A stretch of 64,000 nucleotides of DNA from Bacteroidota bacterium (GTDB lineage: Bacteria > Bacteroidota > Bacteroidia > NS11-12g > UBA955), in contig CAUJCT010000002.1 of assembly GCA_963169345.1 (NCBI GenBank), forward strand, positions 1-64,000, in the 5' to 3' direction. Positions within the stretch are counted from its first letter, which is position 1. Each line of letters starts with the position of its first letter. The notes under the pieces were generated by a model that saw nothing but the letters and a program-made list of their open reading frames with translations, did no database searches and was not told the DNA's origin. Below, one piece after another: positions 53,118 through 62,865 of the stretch. A program made the position numbers and the translations under genes.

Positions 53118-53750
53118 TTAATTTTCCTCTATGTTAAATGAAAAGAACTCCTCTACATCTTCACTAAAATTAACTGGCTCATCATTCACTTGAATTAAGA
53201 TATACTTTAGAGTATAATTATAATTATATGCTATCACCCAAAAGTCTTTCAAAAACAAATATGAATATTGCTCATCTGACATTCTATCAATATCAAACTT
53301 ATAATAGTAAAGTTTTTTTGCCTTATTCTGCTTCTGAATAGTTGAAAAATAGTTATAGTCGATGTTTTTTCTCAGTGTATCAAAATCCGCTAAAATATTT
53401 TTATCGTATATATCTATTACTTTTGAATCCCTTACTAAGTAAAGACTTCTAAAACGCTGCTCTTCTAAGTACTTTTCATCAAACAAACTTTCAAAACTTA
53501 GACTATCATAATTTTCAATACTATCACTGGAATCCAGACCAAATTCAACACTTTGATGGAATATAGAATCATGATGTCTCTCTAACCTATCCACCATAAA
53601 AATAAAAGCACTCAAGCTTGATTTATAAATTAGAAAATTCACCCCTTCATTTAATTTCAGCCCATCACTCTTAGCATCTGGAATTCTACAACTGGCACAT
53701 AATACAATCAAAGCTAAACATACAATTTTATATAAATAAAAATTACTCAT
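53118..53750 (-). CDS. Lipoprotein of unknown function
   Basis: 210 aa. Lipoprotein signal YKIVCLALIVLCASCRIPDA (lipobox CASC). The mature part is acidic and Ser/Tyr-rich (SDSIENYDSLSFESLFDEKY). No domain recognised. Confidence 0.58.
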   Translation of the reverse strand: MSNFYLYKIVCLALIVLCASCRIPDAKSDGLKLNEGVNFLIYKSSLSAFIFMVDRLERHHDSIFHQSVEFGLDSSDSIENYDSLSFESLFDEKYLEEQRFRSLYLVRDSKVIDIYDKNILADFDTLRKNIDYNYFSTIQKQNKAKKLYYYKFDIDRMSDEQYSYLFLKDFWVIAYNYNYTLKYILIQVNDEPVNFSEDVEEFFSFNIEEN

Positions 53751-53814
53751 TTTGACTTTATATTTCTCAAGTTTTTAAATCCCCACCTGCTTATTCAAGT
53801 TGGAACAACACAAT

Positions 53815-53908
53815 TCGCTCCAAAAAGTATTGATGCCATACACCTAGTGAGGCACGATATTGAGTGTACTAGTGCGAGTGAGGAAGTTTGAGTCATAAAG
53901 CGAAGATA
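53815..53908 (-). repeat. Spacer element copy E
   Basis: Diverged module 1, TCGCTCCAAAAAGTATTGAT (53815-53834) continuing GCC; middle GTGCGAGTGAGGAA; module 2, GTTTGAGTCATAAAGCGAAG (53886-53905) plus ATA, identical to copy C. Confidence 0.75.
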
Positions 53909-53965
53909 GGGAATATTAAGAAAAAAGTTGCAGTTTGTTCTCCGCGATATACAACTTAAAACAAT

Positions 53966-54499
53966 CTAATCCAGAATTTTAACATCCCTCAAAATATAGC
54001 CTTTTGTTAAAGTATTAAGGTGTTTCCGTTTATTATAAGGGTAATCCAGTTTATTTAAGTAAGGCCACATATATCCATCGATAAATTGTGTCTTATTTTT
54101 AGCATGTAGTATTTTCCTTCTGAATGTTTTAAATCGAAACCCTTTAAACAATTTCTTTTCATCCTTTTTTAAATATATCAGATGAACTCTTTTAAAATAT
54201 CTTGAATACAACCAGAACTCATTTACAAAAAGACCCCTATCCAGACTCAAGATGTCATTTAGTTCAAGAAAAAAGCCTGTATCTGAATACTTCTCGCCTC
54301 TTTTTATAACACAATCCACAGCAGTATTAACTTGGTCAGGATAAGAAAAACTATAAAGAAACAAATTCCGGCCAGTGTCCATCAAACATGAAAAGCAAAC
54401 TTCAGAAGTATCCATTTCAGAAGTAATATCTTGAGATTTTATTGATTCACTTTTGTGAACATTGAAAACTAGCAGAAGGATTATGATATGCTTTATCAT
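53966..54499 (-). CDS. Secreted protein of unknown function
   Basis: 177 aa. N-terminal signal MIKHIIILLLVFNVHKSESI. A CFSC motif follows at about 34-37. The basic C-terminal half has KRVHLIYLKKDEKKLFKGFR and KNKTQFIDGYMWPYLNKLDY. No family recognised. Confidence 0.58.
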   Translation of the reverse strand: MIKHIIILLLVFNVHKSESIKSQDITSEMDTSEVCFSCLMDTGRNLFLYSFSYPDQVNTAVDCVIKRGEKYSDTGFFLELNDILSLDRGLFVNEFWLYSRYFKRVHLIYLKKDEKKLFKGFRFKTFRRKILHAKNKTQFIDGYMWPYLNKLDYPYNKRKHLNTLTKGYILRDVKILD

Positions 54500-54561
54500 T
54501 TAGTTTTAGTGGTTTATAAATTGGAGAGTAAAATACTTGAATTGAAAATCAAATTGAAAAA

Positions 54562-55428
54562 TTAAATACACTCAAATCCCCAATCTTTTAAATTTCCTCC
54601 TATTATCAGACGTCTGAGAAAAATAAGGCTATTGCTTATGTTTAGTTCTTTATATAGTTTGTTATTTACAATTACTTGAAAAGTATCTGAATTGATTTTC
54701 TCAATATTGAAGTTCAATTTTCTAATTTTGAGTACCTCCTTTATCAAAATATAACACTCATCAATATCAGTATAATTAATTGAATCTGTTTCAAAAATTG
54801 CAGATATGATCGAATCTTTAAGTATTGGTCTGATATCCTCAAAAAAATAGCATCCATTTAAAACAATATTCCCTTTAGTGTGACTTATGAAATACACTGT
54901 ATCACCAGCATATTGTTCAAAATAATCGGAACCATGAACAATAGCTACTTCAAATTCGCAAGTATGAACGTCGAAATAAGCATTTTTTGAAACAACTCTT
55001 TTTTCGATCAAAATAGTATCTTTCATCAAGTAATTATAATGTGAAAGACTATTTTTTAAAACAAAAAATACAGGACTTTTTAAAAATGCATAAAGACCAG
55101 AATCCGTCCTCTCAATATCACTTATAGATGCTTGATTAAATTTAACTGGTATTTCCAAAATTTTCGAGAAGCAAGAAACTACGTTATACGTAGCCAGATA
55201 ATTGTATTTATATTTAATAGAAAACTGCTTTAATGAATCATTTTTCAATAATTCACAATCTGCATCAAAGGAGTCCCTAATTTTAACTACTTCTGTCTTC
55301 GAATCTTGAGCAAGTGTTGGTTCAAAAACAGACAGTACAAGCCCCAAAATCAGGTTTCTTAAACTTTTTACTGAAATGCACTTAAATAAAAGTTCTAATT
55401 TTAGAGCTTTTTTTTCATCGTTTTTCAT
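54562..55428 (-). CDS. Secreted protein of unknown function
   Basis: 288 aa from ATG 55428. The frame is open to 55581, but that would overlap the upstream gene by about 107 bp, and the signal-like hydrophobic segment (LILGLVLSVFEPTLAQ) sits about 40 residues after ATG 55428. The body is beta-rich, with recurring short segments such as FEVAIVHGSDYFEQYAGDTV. No domain recognised. Confidence 0.55.
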   Translation of the reverse strand: MKNDEKKALKLELLFKCISVKSLRNLILGLVLSVFEPTLAQDSKTEVVKIRDSFDADCELLKNDSLKQFSIKYKYNYLATYNVVSCFSKILEIPVKFNQASISDIERTDSGLYAFLKSPVFFVLKNSLSHYNYLMKDTILIEKRVVSKNAYFDVHTCEFEVAIVHGSDYFEQYAGDTVYFISHTKGNIVLNGCYFFEDIRPILKDSIISAIFETDSINYTDIDECYILIKEVLKIRKLNFNIEKINSDTFQVIVNNKLYKELNISNSLIFLRRLIIGGNLKDWGFECI

Positions 55429-55474
55429 GTCTTGGAATTTGTTAGCCTTTTTCGCCAGCTTGTATATATATAGT

Positions 55475-55978
55475 TCATAGTTTTGAATGAGAAGGTAGTA
55501 TAGGAATTGGCAATGTTTTATACCAAAGTGATATAGGTTTTCGTTTGTATTGTTTTTTTCTTTTAATAATGTAAAAATCACTTATTGTCGTTAAATCTAA
55601 CCAACTAAAACCATTAAAATAAAACTTCCTAATTTTGCCATATACAATAATATATTGTTTAAAAACAGAGTCTTTTAAAATTAATTCATTGTTGTAAATT
55701 ATATTTCCGGTTTTATCCTTATTTATAGTGATTAAAAATTTACGATTAATTGTGTCTCTACTGATTAACTTTGATTTAAATTTATATATTTGATTGTTCT
55801 TTTTAATAACCAATTCGGGGTATCCTTTTATATTCAAATTTATTGGTATATAGAAATACATAGAATCAATAGATTGAGCTCTAATTCTTGAACCATAAAC
55901 GAATATCAAAAACAAAAAACATAAGTAAATATGAGTTTGGGGGTTCGATTTCAGCAGGTTCAATAATTTTGTCTTCAT
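55475..55978 (-). CDS. Secreted protein of unknown function
   Basis: 167 aa. Signal peptide IYLCFLFLIFVYGSRIRAQ after a basic leader. The rest is beta-rich, with KKNNQIYKFKSKL and a very basic C-terminus (IIKRKKQYKRKPISLWYKTL). It is the first gene of the minus-strand series and diverges from the T9SS protein gene at 56132. Confidence 0.58.
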   Translation of the reverse strand: MKTKLLNLLKSNPQTHIYLCFLFLIFVYGSRIRAQSIDSMYFYIPINLNIKGYPELVIKKNNQIYKFKSKLISRDTINRKFLITINKDKTGNIIYNNELILKDSVFKQYIIVYGKIRKFYFNGFSWLDLTTISDFYIIKRKKQYKRKPISLWYKTLPIPILPSHSKL

Positions 55979-56080
55979 TTAAATTTTAATCTTTTACTTT
56001 CAAATTTAGCATTTCTTGAATGATTTCTTGCACCTGTTATTTAATAGCTAATTTATTACCTTCTAAATTGCATCATTAAC

Positions 56081-56110
56081 TTGTAGAATTAATAGAAATT
56101 AATATATTTG
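56081..56110 (+). promoter_or_regulatory. Promoter of the 1032-aa T9SS protein
   Basis: TTG (56081-56083), 19 bp, TATATTTG (56103-56110): a good Bacteroidota promoter, 21 bp upstream of the ATG. Confidence 0.68.
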
Positions 56111-56131
56111 AATAAATTTTAACTCTAAAAT

Positions 56132-59100
56132 ATGAAACTTTATTTTTCTTCTCATTTCTTATTATTAACCACAGTTTTATTTCTTTCTAACACCAACATC
56201 AGTTCACAAACATTCAATTGGGCGAAGGCCTGGGGATCTACTGCCGGAGATGAAAACACGGCAACAGTGGTTAAGAACGGCTTTATTTACAATACAGGTC
56301 ACTTTACAGGAACTTGTGATTTTGATCCGGGACCAGGAACAAATAATAAGGTATTTGTTGGTGTTTGGGATATTTATATTAGCAAGTCGGATACTTCAGG
56401 CAACCTGATCTGGGTAGCTACATTTGGGTCTACTGACGAAGATAAGGGAATTGCATTAGCGGTTGATGATAGCGGCTTTGTCTATGGAACTGGATTCTTT
56501 AAAGGTACAGTTGACTTTGATCCGGGTTCAGGAACAGTCAACAAGACTTCAAAAGGAGCTGCTGATGTCTATGTCATCAGATTAGACCCAAATGGCAACT
56601 TAAGCTGGATTGCAACCAGTGGGTCTAACAGTGAAGACAGAGCTAGTACTATTTGCCTTGATTCAAACAGGAATGTTTATGTATCAGGTTCATTTTATAA
56701 TACAGTGGACTTCGATCCGGGGACATCTACTTTTAATTTGACCTCAAAGGGGAATCAGGAAATTTTTATACAAAAACTTAGTGCGAAAGGTAATTTTATA
56801 GATGCCATTAGATTTGGAGATTGGTCTAATGACTATGGAACTAGTATGTGGAGTGATAAAAACAATCTTTATATCACAGGTGGGTTTTCTGGTATGATCG
56901 ATTTTAATCCAGGCCAGGATACCTTGGATATTATCAGCTCATCCTACGATCCATTCGTTGTAAAATTTGATTTTAATATTATTCCAAAGTGGGCTCGTAG
57001 ATTTGGATCTAATACCGGCGATGAAGGTAAAGTTATCACAGTAGATCTGGAAGGTAATGTCATAAGTGCAGGGTATTTTCAAATTACAGGTGACTTCGAT
57101 CCGGGCATTGGGAAATACAATTTGAGCAGCAAAGGTGGAGGAGATATCTATATACACAAACTCGATTCTAATGGATATTTCCTTTGGGCAAGGTCTTTTG
57201 GGAACTCTGGAAATGAAACAGTCACACATATCAACACAGATGCTGCTGGAAATATTTATATAGTAGGGAATTTCAAAGGGAGCATCGACTTAGATCCGGG
57301 GCCAGGGGTGAGTATGTTTAATTCGGGCACTAAGTTTCATTCTTTCATCCTGAAGTTGGATAGAGCAGGAAATTTCGTCTGGGCACAAAGTATAGGTTCA
57401 GCTTTTGGTGATGCATGCACCAATTCCATTTGTATAGATGAGGATAAGTTCATTTATGCCAGCGGTTATTTTAGTCAAACTACAGATTTTGATCCGACTT
57501 CTTCTACAAAACTTGTATACAGTAATATGAATAGTGCCGATGCATTTATATTAAAGTGGGGGCAGGATAAGTGTTCGGATATGACAATTGTCTTTGATTC
57601 TGTTTTCAATTTTGATTGCGATACGGTAGGCAGGATTTTTGCAAAAGGATTACATGGCAAGAAACCTTATTCTTACCAATGGTCTACTTCTCCTGTTTCT
57701 TACGACTCAGTTCTGAAAGTAAGCTCAAGAGGTTTTTACGAACTCAGTCTAAAGGATTCTAATCTCTGCACACGAACAACAAATATTTTGATAGGCGGCC
57801 CTGACACCATGCAGGGATTTGACCTAAACGCAACGTTGGTTCATTCACCATTCAGGACAGGATTTAATGCGTATATCTATCTGGATGTGTTTAACGACCT
57901 CTGTACTCCTGTAAGTGGTGAAGTTAAATTATTGCTTAACAGTAATGTCAAATATGACAGTGCAAACGTTACACCCATTCGTGTGAATGGAGATACAATT
58001 GTATGGTCAATCTCAAACTTGAATTATGGCAATGAACATTTCAATACTTTAGTGTATTTAACAACCAAGACAAGTGCCATACTCGGTGATAAGGTATGTT
58101 TTAAAGTATTTTTAGGACCTAAAACAGGAGACAGAGACACCCTTAACAACATTAAAGAATATTGTTCAAAAATTATCAATGCATATGACCCGAATGATAA
58201 AAACATATATCCTGAAGGAAAATGTTCAGAAGCATATATTCTAAAAGATCAACCTATCGAATACAGAATCCGTTTTCAGAATACAGGCAATGCAGATGCT
58301 ATAAATATTTTAATTACTGATACTTTGAGCAATTTGCTCGACGTGTCCACTTTAGAAATTAAAAGCCAAAGTCATCCGGGCTTGATTACAGAACTTGTTC
58401 AGGGGAATGTAATTCGTTTCAATTTCAAAGGAATTCATTTGCCGGATAGTTTAACCAGCCCTGCCGGTAGCCAGGGTTATATCGTCTATGTCATTAAACC
58501 AAAATTAGGTATTGCTGAAGGAAGTAAACTCAAGAACAGGGCATCCATATATTTCGATTACAATCCTGCAGTAATAACAAATTCGACTTTAAACACAATG
58601 GTATCAAGTATCCCATTCGAATCAACTTCAATAAACAAAAGCGTTTGCAGAAGTTACGTTTTTGATAAAAAGGTGTTAACCAAGAGCGGGGTGTATAATG
58701 CCACTTATCAGTCAATATCCGGATGCGACAGTTTTGTCACATTAACACTGGACGTCTCAAATATTGATACTACAATTACGCAAAATGGTTCAACTTTAAG
58801 AGTCGGTCAGCAAGGGGCTACATACAGGTGGCTCGATTGCAATGATGGTTTCAAATCGATTCCAGGAGCAATCACAAGGGAATTTACTTTTCAAAAAAGT
58901 GGTACATACGCAGCTGAAGTCACTGTGAACGGATGCAGCGATACCACAGAGTGCTATAATTTAAATACAACAAGTTTGAATTATAACACCATCAATAATC
59001 AGATAAAAATATGGCCAAATCCAAGTAATGGGATATTTAATATTAATCTTAATCTGATAGAAGGATCATGTGAGTTGAGGTTATACAATTCAACGGGACA

Positions 59101-59230
59101 ATTGATTAAGAACTGCACCAGCAATTCAGACCAGACTCTAATGGAGCTTAAGGTTGAAGGTTCGGGTATATATTTACTGGAAATTGAATATGGTGGAAAA
59201 GTGTACAGATTTAAACTGATTAATGAATGA
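56132..59230 (+). CDS. T9SS-secreted protein with SBBP-like propeller and DUF7619 domain
   Basis: 1032 aa. Signal peptide LLLTTVLFLSNTNISSQTF. Residues about 25-480 hold eight to nine repeats of about 50 residues with the signature F-WA---GS---D---I---------YVTG-F-GT-DFDPG, the bacterial SBBP-type propeller. The middle has Ig-like segments and a DUF7619-type region (IEYRIRFQNTGNADAINILI, IYFDYNPAVITN). A cysteine repeat (CRSYVFDKKVLTKSGVYNAT, GCDSFVTLTLDV) is shared with the GloVer protein. It ends in a T9SS type A sorting domain (IWPNPSNGIFNIN, ending VYRFKLINE). Surface or secreted; function unknown. Confidence 0.87.
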   Translation: MKLYFSSHFLLLTTVLFLSNTNISSQTFNWAKAWGSTAGDENTATVVKNGFIYNTGHFTGTCDFDPGPGTNNKVFVGVWDIYISKSDTSGNLIWVATFGSTDEDKGIALAVDDSGFVYGTGFFKGTVDFDPGSGTVNKTSKGAADVYVIRLDPNGNLSWIATSGSNSEDRASTICLDSNRNVYVSGSFYNTVDFDPGTSTFNLTSKGNQEIFIQKLSAKGNFIDAIRFGDWSNDYGTSMWSDKNNLYITGGFSGMIDFNPGQDTLDIISSSYDPFVVKFDFNIIPKWARRFGSNTGDEGKVITVDLEGNVISAGYFQITGDFDPGIGKYNLSSKGGGDIYIHKLDSNGYFLWARSFGNSGNETVTHINTDAAGNIYIVGNFKGSIDLDPGPGVSMFNSGTKFHSFILKLDRAGNFVWAQSIGSAFGDACTNSICIDEDKFIYASGYFSQTTDFDPTSSTKLVYSNMNSADAFILKWGQDKCSDMTIVFDSVFNFDCDTVGRIFAKGLHGKKPYSYQWSTSPVSYDSVLKVSSRGFYELSLKDSNLCTRTTNILIGGPDTMQGFDLNATLVHSPFRTGFNAYIYLDVFNDLCTPVSGEVKLLLNSNVKYDSANVTPIRVNGDTIVWSISNLNYGNEHFNTLVYLTTKTSAILGDKVCFKVFLGPKTGDRDTLNNIKEYCSKIINAYDPNDKNIYPEGKCSEAYILKDQPIEYRIRFQNTGNADAINILITDTLSNLLDVSTLEIKSQSHPGLITELVQGNVIRFNFKGIHLPDSLTSPAGSQGYIVYVIKPKLGIAEGSKLKNRASIYFDYNPAVITNSTLNTMVSSIPFESTSINKSVCRSYVFDKKVLTKSGVYNATYQSISGCDSFVTLTLDVSNIDTTITQNGSTLRVGQQGATYRWLDCNDGFKSIPGAITREFTFQKSGTYAAEVTVNGCSDTTECYNLNTTSLNYNTINNQIKIWPNPSNGIFNINLNLIEGSCELRLYNSTGQLIKNCTSNSDQTLMELKVEGSGIYLLEIEYGGKVYRFKLINE

Positions 59231-59428
59231 TTCGTTTGATTGCATTGATAATAAATTATTTAAGTACATATTCTAATTGATTCAATTTATTCATGAATTG
59301 ATATGATATTTTTGATGAAAGCTAATTACGAAGTGTGTAAAAGAATGGTCTTATAAATTACCTCTTTACGTAATTGGATTGTTATTTTAATTAAATTGAT
59401 GCGCATTGAGAATTAAAAAATCCAATTT

Positions 59429-59555
59429 ATGAAACCGCCGCCCCTCTGGGACTTTATCTTCGTTTTCATTCATGTTTCTATGATACCGCCGACCCTCTGG
59501 AACTTTGTTCGCGGATAATATTTTTGCTATGAAACCGCCGCCCCTTCGGGACTTT
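59429..59555. repeat. Three copies of a CCGCCG box
   Basis: ATGAAACCGCCGCCCCTCTG (continuing GGACTTT) at 59429-59455, a diverged copy at 59480-59506, and a third at 59529-59555, with 49-51 bp periodicity. In copy 3, CCCTTCGGG forms a small hairpin. Confidence 0.85.
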
Positions 59556-59706
59556 GATTGCGGAAAGAATTAAGTTTATCGACATAATATAAGAATTAAG
59601 AATTCTACCACGAAACAATTCAGATTTTCAGATTTTCCGTTCGGTGAGTTCTGCCTGTTTCTGCGTATATAGTTGCTTTAGCAACCGCCGCGACAAAGTA
59701 AAACAC

Positions 59707-60105
59707 CCTTCTGCGTACTCTGCGTGTTCTTTCCTTGTTCTGTGATCTACCTCCTAATCTGCCTCAACTCAATTCAACAGCGAAGCTATTAGCATAGCCC
59801 CTTCTACCGCGAAACAATTCAGCTATTCAGCTTTTCAGCAGCGGAGCGTCAGCTATACAGCCTTTCATCCTTCCCCTCATCCGTGCGTTCCCGTTTGCGC
59901 CAGCAAACCAATGCCGTGTCAAAGAATTATGTTAAGTCGTTGAGTAGTTAAGTCGTTAAGTCGTAGAACTTGTCGACATCTTTAAGTTAATCCGTATTCC
60001 AGCATCCGCGTATTCCGTTTGCGTAAGCAAACCAATGCCGTGTCAAAAGCAAAATCCCTTCTGTGTACTCTGCGTGTTCTTTCCTTGTTCTGTGATCTAC
60101 CTCCT
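59707..60105. repeat. Paired long direct repeats
   Basis: The 49-bp segment beginning CCTTCTGCGTACTCTGCGTG (59707-59755) recurs at 60057-60105 with one difference. Between them the GTTTGC/GCAAAC hairpin with its CAATGCCGTGTCAAA tail also occurs twice (59893-59924; 60018-60048). Confidence 0.8.
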
Positions 60106-60298
60106 TTGCCATAACCCTGCTATTCAGCCTTCCCTTCCCTCTTCCAAAAATAAATTTTTTAATTCAGTTTTATATAGTATCATTGCAGTGTTGAAGCAGG
60201 AATCTTCTTGTCTAAGTTATCAAAATTCAACACCCCCCAAAGTTTGTCAAATCATTTAACTGTTTTAAAAACAAAGATATTATTTATTCCACAACGTA

Positions 60299-61993
60299 AT
60301 GGATAACAAAGAGTTATTAGGAAAGCCGGTTGAAGAGCTCAGAATAATCGGAACGGCTGTAGGCATTGAAGGTGCTATGGAAATGAGCAAAGAAGAATTA
60401 GTGAATAAACTCTCCGCAATTGAATCCGGTGAATTGAATAACAATAACAATTCAAATAATCCGGAATCTAAACAAGATAATTCCAAAAAGAAAAGAGGCC
60501 CAAAAGCTAAAAAATCTGAGGATAATCATAAATCTGATAAACCTGCTAAGTCTGAACCTAAAAAGGAATCTATTCGCGAAGAAATTGAATTTTTAGAAAC
60601 TAGTGAACCGGAGTTACCGCTTGTATTGTCTCAGGAACTGGAAACTGAATCTGTTAACAATGAAAGTACTGAATTAAATGCTGTTCCTGAAACAGAAGTG
60701 CCTGTTATGGAAGCCCCTAATACCGATGCTCCTGTTAACGATAAGCATAAACACAAATCGCATAACGAAGAACATCAAAAGCAACAGGAACAACAAAGAC
60801 AGGAACGCGAACGCCAGGAAAGAGAAAGACAGGAAAGAGAAGCAGCGAAAAGAGACCGCGTTCAACAATTGTTAGAATTGGAAGGTGTTGTTACTACTCA
60901 GGGTGTACTGGAAGTTGTTCAGGATGGATTTGGTTTTTTGCGCTCTTCTGATTACAACTACATGGCATCTCCTGACGATGTTTATCTGGCGCCGCATCAG
61001 GTGCGTTCTTACGGACTAAAAACCGGTGATACTGTTCTATGTACCATTCGTCCACCTAAAGAAGGCGAAAAGTACTTTGCAATGGTAAAAGTGGAACGTA
61101 TCAATGGTAAAACTGTAGAAGAGATTCGCGACAGGGTGTCTTTCGAACACTTAACTCCGTTATTCCCTGAAGAAAAACTGAATCTTGTAGATAAAAACGA
61201 TAACTATAGCAACCGTATCATCGACCTGGTCTCTCCTATCGGTAAAGGTCAGCGTGGATTGATTGTTGCTCAGCCTAAAACAGGTAAAACCCAGTTGTTG
61301 AAAGGTCTTGCCAATGCTATTGCGGCCAATCACCCTGAAATCTATATGATTATTCTGTTGATTGACGAACGTCCTGAAGAGGTAACTGATATGGCCCGCA
61401 GTGTTAAAGCTGAAGTTGTTGCCAGTACCTTTGATGAACCGGCAGATAAACACGTGAAACTTGCCAATATAGTTTTAGAAAAATCTAAACGCTTAACTGA
61501 AAGCGGTCACGATGTTGTGATATTACTCGACTCTATCACCCGTTTAGCTCGTGCCTACAATACTGTTCAACCGGCTTCAGGTAAAATTCTCTCAGGTGGT
61601 GTGGATGCCAATGCACTTCAAAAACCAAAACGTTTCTTCGGTGCTGCACGTAACATTGAAAACGGAGGTTCACTTACAATCATTGCTACTGCATTGACCG
61701 ATACAGGTAGTAAAATGGACGAGGTTATTTTCGAAGAATTTAAAGGTACCGGTAATATGGAATTGCAATTAGACAGAAAACTGTCAAACAAACGTATTTA
61801 CCCGGCTATAGATATTGTTAGCTCAAGTACGCGTCGTGACGACATGTTACTCGATAAGGGTACTATGCAGAAGATGTGGGTATTGAGAAATCACCTCGCT
61901 GATATGAACAGTGAAGAAGCCATGAAAATGATGCTGAAATACATGGAGGGCACCAAGAGCAATCAGGAGTTCCTGATTAGCATGAATGGTTAA
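60299..61993 (+). CDS. rho: Transcription termination factor Rho
   Basis: 564 aa. An N-terminal Rho_N/SAP-like helical domain spans 1-45. A charged low-complexity insertion spans about 46-190 (Asn-, Lys- and Glu-rich, with repeated RQERE steps). The RNA-binding cold-shock domain spans about 195-275 ([20 protein letters not shown]). The RecA-type ATPase has Walker A QPKTGKTQ (325-332), Walker [17 protein letters not shown] (from 406), the Q-loop/R-loop region [20 protein letters not shown], and the arginine region [14 protein letters not shown]. Rho is a hexameric helicase that ends transcription. Insertions of this kind are common in Bacteroidota. Confidence 0.97.
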   Translation: MDNKELLGKPVEELRIIGTAVGIEGAMEMSKEELVNKLSAIESGELNNNNNSNNPESKQDNSKKKRGPKAKKSEDNHKSDKPAKSEPKKESIREEIEFLETSEPELPLVLSQELETESVNNESTELNAVPETEVPVMEAPNTDAPVNDKHKHKSHNEEHQKQQEQQRQERERQERERQEREAAKRDRVQQLLELEGVVTTQGVLEVVQDGFGFLRSSDYNYMASPDDVYLAPHQVRSYGLKTGDTVLCTIRPPKEGEKYFAMVKVERINGKTVEEIRDRVSFEHLTPLFPEEKLNLVDKNDNYSNRIIDLVSPIGKGQRGLIVAQPKTGKTQLLKGLANAIAANHPEIYMIILLIDERPEEVTDMARSVKAEVVASTFDEPADKHVKLANIVLEKSKRLTESGHDVVILLDSITRLARAYNTVQPASGKILSGGVDANALQKPKRFFGAARNIENGGSLTIIATALTDTGSKMDEVIFEEFKGTGNMELQLDRKLSNKRIYPAIDIVSSSTRRDDMLLDKGTMQKMWVLRNHLADMNSEEAMKMMLKYMEGTKSNQEFLISMNG

Positions 61994-62070
61994 TCCAGTA
62001 TAGCTTTTCATAAATTACAAACTCTATTATTACATAAATTGAACATCTTTGTAAGAAAATAATCATTCTT

Positions 62071-62427
62071 ATGAAATCGTTTGTTCTAATTTTATTGCTG
62101 AGCGCCGGTATTTCCGGACTAAAGGCCAAATCTTTGGATTCAGCTACTGTTGTTATCTTCGGAAAGTCCTATACCATACATGTTGGAGATACATTAAAGT
62201 TAGGCTACGGTTCTAATCCTGATGGGTCTTTCATGTACATCACAGGAATGGATAAAAGCGGTGCCAGCAAAACAGTTGTCATTAAAAGCATCCGCTACTT
62301 CCGAAGTTTGGATTTAACTGAAATAAGAATCAAAGGAAAAGGCATTAATCATATGGCTCAGATACCCCAGGCCTTCGAAAAAATGGAAATTGTAAGCATC
62401 AATGGTGTAACAATCAAATCGAGCTAG
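62071..62427 (+). CDS. Small secreted protein of unknown function
   Basis: 118 aa. Signal peptide MKSFVLILLLSAGISGLKAK. The mature part is a small beta domain (VIFGKSYTIHVGDTLKLGYG, SKTVVIKSIRYFRSLDLTEI). It begins 77 bp after rho and is convergent with the cysteine-rich gene. No family recognised. Confidence 0.62.
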   Translation: MKSFVLILLLSAGISGLKAKSLDSATVVIFGKSYTIHVGDTLKLGYGSNPDGSFMYITGMDKSGASKTVVIKSIRYFRSLDLTEIRIKGKGINHMAQIPQAFEKMEIVSINGVTIKSS

Positions 62428-62439
62428 ACAAAACAAAAA

Positions 62440-62461
62440 GGGGCATCTAAAAAGATACCCC
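62440..62461 (-). terminator. Terminator between convergent genes
   Basis: GGGGCATCT (62440-62448) and AGATACCCC (62453-62461) pair with one C-A mismatch around a 4-nt loop. On the minus strand it is followed by TTTTTGTTTTG, a proper U-tract for the 62493 gene. On the plus strand the tail is weaker. Confidence 0.65.
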
Positions 62462-62492
62462 TCTCTGACATTTGAAGGTTACATACTAAACA

Positions 62493-62708
62493 TTATTCGC
62501 AGCAAGTGCAACCGCATTCGCAATTTTCACCGCTGCATTCTGAACCACAAGTGCAATCTGTGCAAGCACCTTCTGTGCAGCACTCTGACTTAGTGCAGCA
62601 AGAGCCTGAGCAAGATGCTTCGTTACTTGAATTGTTATTAAGAGCGAATAAAACGCCGGAACCGGCTATAGCGACAAATGCAGTTAGCATTAAAACTTTC
62701 TTTTTCAT
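62493..62708 (-). CDS. Exported cysteine-rich metallothionein-like peptide
   Basis: 71 aa. An N-terminal hydrophobic signal (VLMLTAFVAIAGSGVLFAL) precedes a short domain with 16 cysteines in about 40 residues (CSGSCCTKSECC, CTDCTCGSEC, CECGCTCCE). Clustered CC and CxC pairs suggest soft-metal or Fe-S binding; an exported metallothionein-like protein would be unusual. It lies downstream of another small Cys-pair protein on the same strand, which supports a metal-handling role. Not assigned to a named family. Confidence 0.68.
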   Translation of the reverse strand: MKKKVLMLTAFVAIAGSGVLFALNNNSSNEASCSGSCCTKSECCTEGACTDCTCGSECSGENCECGCTCCE

Positions 62709-62865
62709 GATTGTATTATTTAAAATTTAATTTATCCATTTTAAACGCAATGGAAATAGGCGTTGATGACCCAAAAATTGCGACGTAGCTGGAATCATGC
62801 GCAGTTATGCGGCATACTACGTAACACTTTCATGATACCTCATAAAAGGTTATGGCCAGTAAATC

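Larger units (their letters stand above)
59231..60298. other. Gene-free kilobase upstream of rho, rich in short repeats
   Basis: No convincing protein or RNA gene. It contains the three CCGCCG boxes at 59429-59555, a 49-bp duplicated segment (59707-59755 and 60057-60105, one mismatch), a duplicated GTTTGC-N4-GCAAAC hairpin with the tail CAATGCCGTGTCAAA (59893 and 60018), and GTTAAGTC-type steps at 59931-59964. Base composition is more GC-rich than the surrounding spacers. Confidence 0.7.

Noticed and set aside
49376-53908. A true integron with attC sites
   Set aside because: No integrase gene in the window, and the inverted GCCCAAC/GTTGGC pair is present in only one copy. Kept only as a cassette-like hypothesis.
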